DNA from: Mesotaenium endlicherianum
Lineage: Eukaryota > Streptophyta > Zygnematophyceae > Zygnematales > Mesotaeniaceae
Length of the DNA: 53,052 nt
NCBI GenBank assembly: GCA_009602735.1
Contig: WELA01009562.1
Location: forward strand, 67,400-120,451
Direction: 5' to 3'
Shown here: piece after piece, positions 1 through 14,203 of the stretch
How positions within the stretch are numbered: the first letter of the stretch is position 1
Layout: each line of letters starts with the position of its first letter
Made by a program: the position numbers and the translations under genes
Notes under the pieces: model-generated
Told to the model about the DNA's origin: nothing
Seen by the model: the letters and a program-made list of their open reading frames with translations, nothing else
The model's database searches: none

Positions 1-3000
1 GGGCGCACCGCGTCTAGGCTGTGGCCAAACACGAGGTGCGCCTGCAGGCTGTAGATGATGAAGATGACAAACAGCAGCAGGAAGAAGCTGTAGAGCTCCG
101 GCGCCGCCACTGCGAGCGCGCGCGTGATGATGCCCATGCGCGGCTGGAAGTCCAGAAACTTGAGCACCCGCAGCATGATCAGGAACAGGCTGCACACACG
201 CACGCACGCACGCACAAACGCACACACAGTTGCATGGTGGGTAAATGGATGGAAAGAAAGGTGGAAGTGCACCGCCATCAGCTAGGCCGCTCCTTAAAAC
301 AGCATACCTCCTGACACGCTACGACTGTTACAAGCTGTCATTCACCAGCGGCATCAGCTGACATGTGAGACAGCACTTTAAGCTAAGACGCCTGGCAATA
401 AATTTGGAGCGCACTTACTCAAACAAGGAAAGGGAGAGAGGGAGAGAGAGAGCAAGAGAAGAAGCGGATAGGTACGTAAAGAGTTGGTCAGCGAGCAAGA
501 GGTGCAGGTAGAGAGGGGCACTATGACCAGGAAAGGAAAGAAAGACGAGTATGCACGCCGGGGCGCACACGTGCACACCTTATCCCGTTGATTGCCATAT
601 AGCCAGAACGGAACTGGATGACGCCATAAATGTCCGCCATCTTATTCATGGCCTTGTCAAAGTCGAGCCCGCCATCATTTAGTGCCCACCGATTGGCCTC
701 GGCGTCGAGGTCCTTGTAGATGTTGTACCGCGGCTCCACTTGGAACATTCCAGTCCGACCGACGTAATTCACAATCCTGTACGCGGAGCCAGCGACACAA
801 GCATGCGAGGCCACGGACACAATTACTCCAGGGACAAAGGGACAGCTGAAGTAGAAGACAATATGCATCATATGAGGCGTTGTGCAGTTTGTCAAGGAGC
901 GCTGTAGCAAGGCTGATCCAAAAGCCACCCGAAGGGGGTGCCATGCACAACTGGTTCAGGAAAGGGACATAAATGGGGCGGCGATGCGAGGCTGATGTAG
1001 CAGCACGCATCAACTCCAAGGTCCCATGGGTTGTGACGATGAGCCCACCAGAACAGAGCAGCCAAATCTGCCAATTACACAGGGCTATACCTGGAGCACG
1101 ATAGAAACAGCACAAATCTCGCAGGGAGTTACTCGAGCACACAGTGGGAGACGCTTGAACTCGAACAGCAAAACATCAAACAACTGCTGAGGGAAATGAA
1201 AGGCGGGGGAGAGGGGGGAGGAGAGGGGGGGTCATTACCAGAGGATAGCGCAGACGAACAAGAGCGCTAAGGATGCCAGGTCGATGAAGTTCCATGAGTT
1301 GTCAAAGTACGCGAGTATGCGATTGGTCCGTCTCATTGTGAGGTAATACTCGCGCAACTCACCAATCAGCTGGTACACGATGGAAATAAACAGCATTGCC
1401 TCCAGGACAGCCCTTACCAGGTCCTGCCCAAACGCGTTAAGCCAGCCCCAAAAGAACCATGTTAGCACCAGACTAACCCAGCCACCTCGCCACAAAAAAC
1501 CACACCACACTCCTGCCATGCACGTGTATGGCCACGGTGCATGTTGCTGCTTTAACCTCCCCACTTTACTCTAAATGTGACTGTGTCATCTTGCCCGCCA
1601 AAGCATGCTCGCCCATTTGACCTGTATTGGCTGCACTTGAGTTAAATTATCTGTTGCCAACTACGTGGGCAAGACCCGTTTCCTACAGCACCTCTTCAAT
1701 CCAATCTGATTACATTCAAGTGAGCACTCCAGTGACAATCGGGCCTCAGACAGCACCAAAAGCATCTATCTATAGGCATGCATCTCTCTCCACCCCCCCC
1801 GGTAAGTCAACTCAAAGGCGCATCCACTGCCAGTGTACATACGATCTTAGAGTGATAGAGCTCCATGGCGACGGAGTTGATGCTGGTTTGCACGGCCAGC
1901 TTGCCACCATCCTGGAACGTCACCTTCACCTCTGTGTTGGTGAACTGCTGCTGCTCGCCTGCATAGCCCCAGCTCGCCCGCCCAAGTCAAAAGCAGTTGG
2001 TCTCCTCTCCGCTTGGATTCCCAGTTGCAGACAGAGAAGAAATCAAACGAGTGCCATTTCACCTCTCCTCAGTGCAACAAGACTTCGGCAGACAAAGGCG
2101 CATAGCGCGTCACGCCAGAGCAGCCAGCAACATGGTATGCATGCGGTGCATTACTTGCATGACTCTCAAGCATGAGCACCCCACATGAAACAGTGGAGTC
2201 CAGATTTACACACATCCTACATTGAGCAGAGATGTCAGCCCGTCTGTGGTGCCTGGAGGATATCCATGAGCATGCAGGCCCCCTAGTCAAAGGCATGACA
2301 AGCCCCATTTGTGCAAATGACAGCTCCATCACTTGAATGATGTGACATTCGCAACACACACAAATTCTAACCCCCCATAGCATTTGAGATAGGGGCGTGG
2401 CACACTCGGTATACAAAAGAGGGGCTGCCTAAATGAAGAGCATACCATTGTAAGTCACAACTTGCACAAAAATGGACGTGGTTGCATTGTCGATGAAAAA
2501 CCTGCGGCCCACGGACCCAAGGTGACCCGCATCAACGTTCACTTAGCTTCCCTGAGGCATAAGCTACACCCTTCACCCGTGTGTACTTATCAAAGATACG
2601 AAAGCCCCCACTGAGAAGCTCCTATGAAACACAAACTCTATAGCATAACCACCAGCTTCCAAAGAACTAAGCCCCAAAGTTGCACAACATATGGCGTCAT
2701 ATGTCGTTGAGGCTTCTCGATACTACTGGCAACTCCGAGGGGACAGACACCCCATGTACACGCGCCTCCACTGAATTTTTGCCATTGCAACAGACTTGTA
2801 GACAAGGTCTGAAATAAGAGGAGGGCTCACCCGTCTTGAAGATATTTCAATGCAGCTGCTGCTTTATCGTGACTCAAGTTGATGTCGAGAATAATGGTGA
2901 ACCCATTCTTGTAGCCCTGCACAAGAAGCGTGCACAAAAAGTAAATACATGCAGGTTACTCATATTGCAGTAAGCAGTGCCTGCCGCAGCTATAGATACC

Positions 3001-5512
3001 CTTCCACACACACACACGAAAAGAAAAAGGCCCACTTCCATCTTTTACGTGGTAAGATAGAGCAAGCAGTCTCCACGCCCTCACCTTGGCCTGGCGATGG
3101 AAGAAGCCCAGGGGAACTCCAAGGGGAGTCAGCTGCGCAGGATCCGGGTAGAAATCTGACACGACGAGCGTTGGATTGTAGAGCGAGGAGGTGGCGAGGA
3201 ACACAGGGTCCACGCCAAAGGGCGTCAGGGAGGGGTTCTTGTCCAGACACGAATTGTAGATGTTGTCAAACCTGCACAATCGCAGCCGCGGTAAAGAGTC
3301 AAACTTTGGACATGCACTGGGATCAATGGCTGACACTCGCGTTGCACTATTACACAGATACTCACATGAAGAGATGATGGCAGGAGTATTTGTACTGCAA
3401 ACAAAAGCTTTGCTTTACTCTGCCACCCCTTCGCTGCAGCACCTGAGAGCGAGGTGCCCTCTCTTTGGACATGGGTGACAGGACGTGCTGGCCATTGCTC
3501 AGCCGGCACACGCGACAGTGAGGAGGAAAGGAGCATACCGTTTGCCGCTGCACTTGGACTTCATGGCTCGCGTCTGGTGGATGAGAACTCCAATGAGGAC
3601 TCTGCACGTATCAGCCACACCACAGTTGCAAAGTCGATTGAACGTCAGTGAAGCCCAGATGTGCTCTACTTGTCCTTGGTGAGCTTGAGGAAGGTGTGGT
3701 CGCGAACAAAACCTGGCATCGTAACAAAAAGGACACACGACGGGCTTTCCCATCCCCCTCCTCCCTTTGAGAGAGCTTGAAAGGCTCGCCGTACACGAGG
3801 TCAGTAGTTACCAGGAGAGACTTCCACACCAAGTCTACAGACGTGACAGATCAGCAAAGTTGCTGAAACAAGACGTCACTTAAAGCCCTTGCTACCTCAA
3901 GGGCTGGGCATAGTCACGGACATGCTTTTTCACTGACCAGCACACATACACGTACACACGAGCACACATGCCCCCTCACACAAAAACACACACCTGTTCT
4001 TGAGATTGTAGATGCGGTCCTTAAGGAAGGTGGAGTTGGGCAGAAACGAGGACTTCTGCTGCCCAGGGCTGCTAAATTGCTTCATTTCGAAATCAAAGAG
4101 CAGCCCATCTCCAACCGTCTGCCCCTCACAGCAAACTGCAAATAAACAAACAGTCAGCAAGATAAGAGGCTGCTATGCCACGTTGGCCTGCATGCAGTAC
4201 CTACCACCAACCCTGACCAGAAGGTGCCCATGATCTCAAGCACAAGCAGCCATATCCAGATGCAAAAAGAACTACAAATGTTTCTCTAGTAGGATATAAC
4301 ACACGTATGGGTATACAAGCAGCAGACTGGAACCTTTAACAGCACAGGGTTAGAAGACGACATTCTTGAGGGAGTGAAAGTGCTGCATGCTAGGCTGTAA
4401 TACAGGCCATGACACTTTCTCCCGTTGCACTAATACACACCAAAGACATCTACCTGCACACGAAGTTGCTGTTGTCAGCATCATGCAACACAGAGACGAC
4501 AGTAAACAGAAGAAGAGTCAGTCACAAGGGCGCTGAGGCACTTGCGCTTCACAGAGTCTACGCAGGATCCTGTACCTCCTTCGGGGCTCTTGGCCTGGCC
4601 CGGGAAGCAGGTGCAGGAGCCGCCGGAGCAAGCACAGTCGCCCCCGTCAAAGTCGCAGGCAACAACATTGCATGCTTCGTAACACTGCCCATTGCCCACG
4701 GCCCAGAGCGGGCACCCCGGAGCACACTCTGCCAACTCTGCCGGCGATTGCACTGCCAAGAGGAGACGATGAGGTAAATGCTCAGAACATTGTTAGCTAA
4801 CTGCTAGCCATGCCTTGAGGCTCGCCCCAACCTAGTGCCATCCGAACTGCTCTGAATGCACCCCTCCCTTTGGAGGATCAGACAGAAGGAGGACAGGCAT
4901 ACATTCATTGAACCCAAGAACAGAAGCCAGCAATGACAGCCACACCATGTGCACTCTCTTGACAAACACGTACCATGCATGGTGTTCCAAGGCAATGCTC
5001 CACCTGCAAGAAACGGAGGAGATGACCACAGTGCATGGCACAGGGAATTGAACAGGCATGGGCACAAGCTTACATGAGAAAACGTCGGTTGCGTCCACGA
5101 CAGTGATGGTGCCCGACATTAGGGAGCCCAAACGGCTGTCCTCGTACCGGTACACGCCAGGCTTGTCAAACTGCCATGCGTACCGGAAGGTGCTCTGCTG
5201 GCTCTCTGAGGCTTCGAAGCTTGCTGCGCAACTCGAGAAGAGGAAATGCACATGTGCACCAACAGATGAGAGTCGGGGAGACAGTACAAGCCTTGGCAGG
5301 GGACAGCCTCCTGTGGTCCCCGACTTGGGAACTTGATGGGAGTCGCTGATGTGAACTGAGACAAAGGAACTCCTGGGAGGCCAGCACAGCTGACACAGCA
5401 AAGAAGCACCGGCCATGGCCACATTGCAGGCATGACCAGGCTGCTCTCAAGCACATGCTGCCCCCAGGGTCTGAGTGACGCAGAAGCAAGGTCCGCGTGG
5501 CACCGGCATTCG

Positions 5513-5603
<91 letters not shown>

Positions 5604-8600
5604 NAAAGGACATCATATAACAAGGAGATAGAAAACCAGGCAGCAAAATTCACAGTGGAACCCTGACAATGACAGCGAACCTGCTACAGCTGAAGGAACA
5701 GTCAGGAGGAGTAACGCACCTGTGGTGCAGGGCACGGGGGGCAGCTGGGTGATGTTGAGGAAGCCCGAGTTCTCCGGGCTGCACACAGCCGTGCGCGACA
5801 GGATGTGCTTGCCCGATCCCACCCCCTTGAAGTTGGCAAACGGGCCCTTCCCGAGCTTGACCTCTGCTCACACAGTGTCCATGGCCAGCACAGCCAGTCA
5901 GGACCACAGCGGGCCCCAAACAGAGGACAAGTGGGACACGTGCAGCACAAAGAAAAATGACCGCTTCATAGCATCTGTGGACACGTCATTATGCACTTTT
6001 AAGCTGGCATATTGTTGAGCTTGGTAGGATGTGCACTTGTAAGTGCGTATATCAGCTTGAGTGTATCACTCTAGGCCCATCCTCAAGTGCAATTGGGAGC
6101 ATGTCCTGAACATGTGGCCTGACAAGTGGACAGAAACTAAGATAGACAAGCAAGAAGCATAACTTCGCACTAAGCATTGTGTGTAAAGCGATTGTAGACC
6201 GTGCAGTGGCGTTTGACAGCACTGACGTAAATAATCTTTCATAAGCCTAGAGGCGAGATAAATTGAGCTTCAAAAGGCCTTACAAAGCACAGACATGGAC
6301 GCACAACACCTGCGCCTTGTCTCGGCTGCCGAAGCGCTAACGAGGGCCATATTGAACCACAAAGAGTGATAATAATCCAGTTGCCAGAATGGACATAAAG
6401 CAAGAGGACCATGCAGATGGACGAGCACCTCGGATGGAGTGGGGCTCGTCGTCAGCCCACTCCCACTGCAACGTGTCGCCCTTATACATCTGCGTGTTGT
6501 AGTTCACACCCTTCTTCCAATCCAGAGTCGTGTATGCTGTACACAATCAACCGCGAGAGAAAGAGAAAGAGAGAATTAGAATGTTTAAAAGGCCACTCTA
6601 GCTAGAGAGCAACCCTGTTGGCTCTACAACGGATTTGCAGCTTTCTCCATTACAGTCATATGCCCCTTGCCAAACCCTAAACCCCACACCGTAAACTTGA
6701 AACCCCGAAAACAATCCAACCACAAAACATTGCACAACAATTGGGCACGCATGCAATAGTAGCCAGCCCCTCAAATGCTCCGCCAGCCAGAAGCATGTCC
6801 CTCTCCCCCACTCACCCAAGATCCTGGTGGCATTTCATCCCCAACTTAACGCTATGTGCATCAACGGCAACCACCGCCAGACCCATGCCTAGGGAGGAAG
6901 GGTTCAAGTATAGAATGCAGAACACTGTGAGGAAATGAGTTTTCCCAACATGGAAGTCTAGCCGCCAGCGTGATGTGTACAAGGGCAAGTGCAGAAGGGA
7001 TTGAGCGGCATGCGCATGCAAGCAAGAGCAGAGAGGGAAGGGGAGGTGCACAGACCGATGTTGCAGCCGGGAGGCCAGGTTCGGCTGACGAGCACTTTGT
7101 CGGACTCGTGCAAGCGGTTGCGAATGATCCACACAATGTCTGGCGGGAGCTTGGCCACAGAGGCCAGGTTGTTGAGCAGCACCCCCAGGAACGCGTCCTG
7201 CTCGTCCTGCGCGTACGACAGCCTGCCGAAAGCGGACCAATTTCATACAATCAGATTGGTGGACATTGTTAGCACTTGAATCCAAGTACGTCCAGACAGC
7301 GGCAGGTTCTTCTCACGATGGCACATGCAAAAGAGAACAGCCACTGCTCGTCCTGCGCGTACAACAGCCTGCAGGACCACTAACAGGGGCAGCGCTATGA
7401 TACATGAATTCTCCAGAAGCTTAAGAAGAAGGTTTGGTATGGGGATTCCCCCCTGCTCACAACTCCTTCCCAGAGTATATCATGAGAGTGCTAAGCATGG
7501 CCATCAGAATGACAGTTTCCGCTACGAGAAACTTTGCAGAGGCATTCATGCTTAACCATCCGAAAGGCATAGCCTCTTCGCACTGCGTTTCACAAAAGCA
7601 CAGCCATAGAACACATGAAAAGCATGCTACTGGCCATCAACTCGGCAGCAACAAATGACTTACTCCGACAGTAACAAAATCGAACCAAGCCACCATCAAC
7701 ACATACCCCTCATGAAGCCACAGAAGGGGGGGACAGGAGAAGCGGGAGAGTGCACCCGATGTTTGCGTGAGCTTGTGCCACCACCTGGTTGAGCTCATCC
7801 ACAGTGGTGACCTGCTTGCCGGTGACAGCATGGGTGTAGTTGCAGAGGGGGTGGTCAATGGGCCCCCCCAAGTAGGTGCACATAAAGGCCCCCAGCCTCG
7901 GCCCTGCTGCTTCCGGTACGTAGTAGTTGTGGGGGCAGGTGCAGGGCTCCTTGGGCCACTGGTACAGCGAGCGCGCCAGCGCCACTTGGAGGTTCTGAAT
8001 GCGCTCCAGGTCGCTGGCCCCCATGGAGAGCCACGGCACGCGGTCCGGGACCGTGGCCTGCCACAGACACAGAACATGGCGTCCACAGAAGAAAGCAACC
8101 AACACACCACAATTGAGGTAGGAATAGACGTCGTTGACCAAGAGTATAGGAAGCCATACTGAAGGGGGGGGGCAGTAGCCTCGGACCAGGTAGGCCATGG
8201 CTTAATGCTCCTATAATCAGTTGGGCGAAGATTGCCTTGGGGCTAGCCGAAAGTGCAAGTTGGGAGGGGGAAGGGGTGATGTCCACTTGCTCACAGCCAA
8301 AAGCCCACATAGTTCTTTGGCAAGAGAAAATCATTAAAAAATACAAGCATTCGTGACATGCATTTCTTTGAAAATGTTGGGTGGCAGCAAGCAACGCTGC
8401 CAACCCAGAGTGAGTGGAAAACAAAATCTCAGAGGTGGGCCTACAGGCTGCTTTGACAGTGCCTCGCAGGCGGTACAGGGACCTGGGTGGCCGTAAGCAA
8501 CAACGAAGACAGCCCGACAAGATGCTGGCACCAAGGCAGCTGATCATACCTAATGGAGCGTAAGAAGCGTCAGATTTCTGGGCATTTATGTGACTCGGCC

Positions 8601-11600
8601 TGCATAGAAAAGCCCGACTACCTCCCGCGCTCCACTCTGCTGCATGCAGCTTGCAACTCTTGCAGCACTGGCTCGACGCAGAACACAACAGAAAAGGCAT
8701 TCAAGAGGGAGTCTGAAAAGGGAGAAACATCAGGACAGAAAGGCAGAGAAGCAGGCATACCGCAGTGGTGTTGGACGCGCTACTGAGGGCCGTCTTGACA
8801 GTGTCCGGCAGGACCTGCGAGCTCCATTGATTCGCATCGGCCTCGGTCGCCAAAAGCTTCCTCCTGAGATGAGGGCATGGGCTCTCTCCATCCCCGCCGA
8901 AGGACTTTTCTCCAGCATGAGGACCGGAAGACAGCAGCTTGCGGCCCGTGCCGCCCAAACCGCCCCTGCAGAACTTGGAGCTAGCAGGCTGCCGTTGGAT
9001 GGGCAGGTGAAGAAAGCAAGAAGAAGATGCCAAGCGTCAGCAGCCCCCTTCTCCCTGACTTTGTCCAAGGAAAAACCAAGGTGTTTTCGGAATGTCGTCC
9101 AACAGGCTAGAAACAAACACCTCTCAAGCCCCGAGAAGCATTTTGCAGGCAATCTGCAGAACCAAGACCCAAGCCTCCAACCCCTTCTGTACTGCACTCA
9201 CTGCACTCCACATATGACGGGGTGACTGACAAGACTGGGAACAATGGACGGAAGCAAAGTTGCAGCTTGAAAAACTTGGGACACAATTGCAAGATTGCAA
9301 GCTGAAGTTCATGGAGCTGGTGGCGGCATACTACAGCTGCAGGGGGTCTCAGAGTATAGTAGGAGGTATACACAAGGCAACTCCCGCACACATTGATAGT
9401 AAGTGCACAATTGAGAGAGGACCGGGGGAAGAAGGCACGTACTCTGGGCGCCCCGGTGAAGCCTGTGAGGCCGCTGTCAGACCACGCCAGGCCTTGCACC
9501 CCCCTGGAGGAGGGCCTGCCGTCGTACAGGGGATTGGCTGCACCCATATAATGATACGAAGAAATTTCAGTAGCGATACCCTGGCCTATCAACAGCCTCG
9601 GGTGCATTCGGGTGCCTACTACTATAAAACAAAAAGTCGTCTCCTTACTGACACGACATAGTACACGCACTGATAAAACGCAACAATGGGCACAAGGAGT
9701 CAACATGGAAGGGGGCTTACGGTGGCAGAATGTGATGTCCTTGTAGACGCCAAGGAAGCTGCTTGTGTCATTTAGGGCACAAGCCGCCTGCACGCAAAAA
9801 TGCGCCAAACACCAATCAGAGTGCAGCCATTGACACGCCAGGAGAGGAAGACTAAGATGAATAAGTGGGAACGTCTTACAACAACCAACCAACCTACACC
9901 GGTGCACGATACAGTCCAGCACTGGAAGGGTTCAACAGAGGAGATGAGAGAGGGCAACTGCTCGTATGATGCACAAGCCCCCGTGCAATCCACAAACCTG
10001 ACAGGAAAAAACTATGAGAAAACAGGCGAGTTCACTACTGCAGCAGCTCTTAGAGGTCAAAGGCCCGTCAGACGCAAGATAGCCCCTTGTAAAGCTGCTC
10101 TCGTATGAGTAAGCATAACTAACAAAGGGTGCTGAAGTTTGCAAGGACGCTGTTGAGTACGCCACACAAATTCAAAATTGTAGGTAAATCAAAAAAGCAT
10201 TCAGGACTCCACTTACATCATAGCAGGTGATGTTGGAGTATGCATTAATGACAATTTCGGGATCCTTGTTGCACAACTTGAAGCAGTCTCCAGCTATGTC
10301 GGCCATTCCAATCTGCACTACGTTGTCGCATGCCAGCGCTGTGCATACTGCGAAGCTTGCACACGTCTGAATGCATGCCACAGACACCACAGACAAATAG
10401 ATCCAAACACCCACAGGAACAGACACGGATGGCATCTACAATCATTTTTGAAGAAGTGTACGCCAAAGACCGCAGTGAGCACATCCGGACATGTTCGGTT
10501 GCCAAAAATGATCCCACCTGCATAAGTTAAGGACTGCAAGCGGGGGCCTTGCCAATCTGTAAGGAAACAATACCTGCCATAAGACCTACCCTTTCAAAGC
10601 AGCAGCACATGTTCTGGCAAGTAAGAGCCAGGTTAATAGCTTCTGTACTTATCCTGAAAGGGCTCACTTCATAATATACGGGAGTCAGAGGCCCCAGGCT
10701 GCTTGAAGTCTATCAGGAGCTCAAGACCTACGCTTCTCTGATGCCAAGTCAACATGACATACGAGGATGCTTCTATTCCGACTTTCATCATACAACATCT
10801 GGCCCAAAAGGCTGCAGCAAAGACTTTGCTTATTGACAGTAATAAAGAGACGCACATGTAGTTAATCTCTCCTCAAATCACGCCCAATTGCCCGCTGCTT
10901 CTTACCGAACGACAGATGTCAAGGCGAGACTCGTTGCGGGGCCTGCAGCTGCCCCATGAGTTCAGCACTGCAGTCCCGTTCACAAAGGTGTTTCCACCTT
11001 CCTCTGCAGGGGCAGGGGGCTCGACCATATCTATCTTACCGTCCACCTGCAGCTCCATCCACCACAGCACAGCAACCAAACATTTAAGCGACCAGATTTT
11101 GGAACTAAGCTACAATTGACAGGGTAATCTGTATGCGTTGCCTCAGCCTTCCCTCCTGCCCGACCCTCGTCCGCAGGCCTTCCCTCCGGCCCCATCCAAT
11201 GTGAGATACTTTAAGTCATGCGACCATCTTTGCCCAAACATCAACGCCAAAACATCCCCAGAGATAGTACACATGCAGCATGTCTACCAGAGAGTGAGCA
11301 GCAAGACTTTGGATTAGTAACCAGAGTCCACTTATTCTCCTAATCTTGCATTCTTGCAAGTTTCCAGCAACCCATCCAGTATCATTAACATCTACAGGGC
11401 AATCGTGGGTGTCACACTGTATCAGTGAGAAAATATACCCTGATTCTTGCACGCCATTGATTGCATACGTCCTAACTCCTGAGCACTGAAGCTTCAACTG
11501 AAAGCCTTGGGGCTTTAATTGCAAACGACCAGAAGCGAATGATGAACAGCAAGTTCTGGAGTCAGGTGCAGAGGTAGACCAAAATGGGGATATCCGCTCT

Positions 11601-14203
11601 CATTTTCTAGGATCTCTAGGAGAGGGAGCTTCTATTACAGGAGCTACGGGTGCTTAATATATGCTGGCCGACTCTGCAGAAGACAGCATGATGGAAGAAG
11701 ACATACCCCCCCGGTGGGAGCATTGATGACAACAACCCAGCTACCATCTGGAATAATGAACTGCTGATCGAAGCTGTTAACTAGAGGACCTGAGAATAAG
11801 AGCGGATCCTCATACCTGACGTGCACACAGGCAAAAAAGTATTTTAAGAGGAAATAAGCAAAAAAAAGGTCACATTCTCCGGCCTTATCCTAGCTGCTTA
11901 ATTCAGCGTGTCATCTGGAAATCTGAAGCAAAGCTGAACATTCGCATCCTGTTACTCTTGTGCACGCATTGTGCACGTATTGTGCACGCATGGCCCAGTC
12001 TGCTCTCTAACGTGGAGTACTGGTACAGGACAACCTCCAGCTCTTTGAGTCTTTGAGGAAGCACCAAATGATGCCCGCAGCCATGATTACTGGAGCAACA
12101 GCTCAGACAAATGAGATAGGCACAGAACTGCAAGGCCAGCAAAGCAAGTAATCCTGCAGAATCTTGTGAAGGTAGCAGAATGAATGCCGGCAACTGTGTG
12201 GCGGTCATACCAGCAGAGGAAGCTCGGATACGTGAGGCACAAATTCCAGCTGGATGCCCTTTGAGCATCTTCACTCTCGAATACAGTATTCATTCTCAGC
12301 GTCACAGGTGTCACATTCTGCATGGCTCCGCAGTCGGCAATACAGCCAAATCTACCAAATCCAGGAAATTCCTCCGGGTAGGAACAAACTCCATCGCCGC
12401 ACTTCGGATTTTCAAAAACCGTCTGCGCAATTAAGATTCCCATTTATGTTGAACTCCAACATGCATGCAAAGTCAGAAAGGTCACATAAGGCGTTAAACA
12501 TCAGGCAATGTTCAACAGTATTAAACCAAGCTAAATAAGCTGCAGCATAACACTTCAATCTTTGCCATTCATTGTGCTGCACAGTCCTATGAGACTTCCC
12601 ACGTCAGAAGAGCGTTCAAGATAGTGTTTCTGCAACAGAAGGGACAATGTAGTGAGCTCCTCTGACATTCTATAAAGTATATCTAAAGGATATCAAAGTC
12701 CTCGTCTGCATAGGTTTTAGATGAGCTCTTAGTCCTGAGACAAAACAAATTTCCATGCTGCTGAAATAACTGCACAAAAGCAATGCCTTCAAAATAGTGA
12801 TGATGGACTGCAGAGGCTTACATCAACAACAACGGTATTGAGCCAGTCATAAATAGCCTCAGGTCCATTGAAAACAAAGGTGTCCTGCAAGCCACGGCGG
12901 ATATGTTCACTTCCTCTCAGCTTAATCGCCAAGAATACAAGCCTCTCAGGGTTTGCTATAGCCAAACAGTCATGTATATTTGAAGTGTAGGAGGCCAGCT
13001 GACAGATCTCATAGTCCTGCATCTAGGTCTAGATCCCCAAAGGGCCACCCTCGAACACTTCTGTGAAACAGCAATTTTGAGCTCCAACATGCATCTAACA
13101 TCCACTTGTAAGAAGTAGACAGCACCCTCTGAAGATGCAGAGATACTTGAAACATAAATAATCAGCATGACTTGAGTAATAGTTTGGCAGTCCGCAAACA
13201 ACGTGCACAGAGGCATGGCATGACATACCGGTGGCAGAAGCTGCCTGTGAGCACTCGCCACCTGGAGGATAGACACAATGTCAATCATCAAATAGTCTGA
13301 GCATAAGCTCCACATGCAAACTGCTAAGCCCGCTGAGCAGAAAGAAAACAGGTTGAGCGATCAAACCATAGACTTAGCCAAAACTTATTCAAGCAGTGAC
13401 AACATGCGACTTTCAAATTTGCTTGCAAACGAGAGGGTTGATATACTAAACACGGCGTGTGACAAGTCAAATAGACTTCTACAGTCTCTTTCAACAGCAT
13501 AAGACTTACCGCTACCTTTAAAAAAATAAGGATTCATGGTTGTCCATCACTATACCTGATGAGTCTTAAAAGATTGTTGTTGAAGATATAATACAGCCAT
13601 GTAAAGCGTCAAGAAGAATAAAAAGCCTGCCAGGCTTGCATAATTTCTCTTTCTTTCCTCAGATAGTTTCACCTGTCAGATCAGTATATTGAGAGGTTCA
13701 AGGCAATGTCCTATGAGTCTGAAAAAACAAAAGAAAGTCCATGAACAGATCTTGAACACGTGAACGGGTGCCTTTTCAAAACACAGCCAGATCAGTCTAC
13801 TTACATATACTTAACATATACAACCCGTTTTGAAAATAGTTGCTCCATGTTACCGCCTGTACACTTGCCACTTAATAAATCAGCTGTACTTTTGCCCTGC
13901 TTTCTTGTGGCAAAGGTGTAGCACTTGTCCAACCAATATCATGGAAAGACACCAGTAATCAAAAGACGGGACCTCACAGAAACATGAAGGTTGCCATGTA
14001 TGTCAAACGGAAAGTATGGCCCTCCTTACCTGTCTAGTCAACTGGTGTAAAATCTCATCATCCTCCATATATCCATTCTCTTGACTTCCTACCCCTTCTG
14101 GTGACTCTCTGCCAAACCTGTCATTGCCATAGTGATCCTCGTCTTCCTCCACCTCTTGTTCCGACTGCCTCCGCTTCAATATTACTGCTGCTGCCGCAGC
14201 CAT
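1..14203 (-). CDS. Polycystin (PKD-type) cation channel with cupredoxin-like and LNR ectodomain, 27 exons, 3' end off window
   Basis: Exons read by eye on the minus strand: 14030-14203, 13556-13672, 13229-13261, 12822-13022, 12211-12422, 11707-11815, 10906-11046, 10217-10366, 9721-9787, 9443-9537, 8761-8988, 7756-8057, 7056-7222, 6429-6536, 5720-5863, 5074-5223, 4974-5003, 4576-4752, 3994-4135, 3539-3601, 3085-3271, 2831-2916, 2446-2501, 1843-1958, 1239-1423, 579-776, 1-189. All junctions are GT-AG and in phase, giving 1275 residues. The N-terminus is acidic. TM1 is at about 71-88. Cysteine-rich segments follow, then a cupredoxin-like fold (666-799) and an LNR module (about 810-850). The polycystin domain (about 870-1085) contains FGVDPVF and GFTIILDINLS. 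The next two helices (1086-1146) and the segment LFLIMLRVLKFLDFQPRMG with a following helix are channel core. The family forms tetrameric cation channels of cilia and other membranes. Pore and S6 are missing because the window ends. The start is the first ATG of an open exon. The weakest splice site is the exon 12 donor (GG/GTGCAC). Confidence 0.9.
5513..5604. repeat. Poly-C run of 91 bases ending in an N
   Basis: An uninterrupted C run fills 5513-5603 and is followed by one N. It lies in the intron between the exons at 5720-5863 and 5074-5223, so it is a G run on the gene's own strand. The N suggests that the assembler or polisher could not resolve the tract, so its length is unreliable. Poly-proline and poly-glycine reading frames across it are artefacts. 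Confidence 0.95.
7198..7372. repeat. 29-bp direct repeat of an exon start
   Basis: The 29 bases at 7198-7226, which cover the 3' splice site and first bases of the exon at 7056-7222, recur at 7344-7372 in the preceding intron with one mismatch. On the gene strand the upstream copy therefore also offers an AG acceptor followed by the same first codons. It could act as a decoy or alternative acceptor, or be a simple local duplication. Confidence 0.8.

Noticed and set aside
190-470. CA-rich (about 190-230) and GA-rich (about 421-460) tracts
   Set aside because: Ordinary intronic simple repeats with no evident function.
5432-5666. Poly-proline and poly-glycine proteins across the C tract
   Set aside because: They are translations of a homopolymer inside an intron.
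10341-10350. Acceptor at 10348-10349 for the exon ending at 10217
   Set aside because: It breaks the reading frame; the acceptor at 10367-10368 restores it and gives exactly 50 codons.
11216-11524. Minus-strand open frame in the channel gene as an extra exon
   Set aside because: Exons 11707-11815 and 10906-11046 join in phase without it and its sequence has no clear splice sites.
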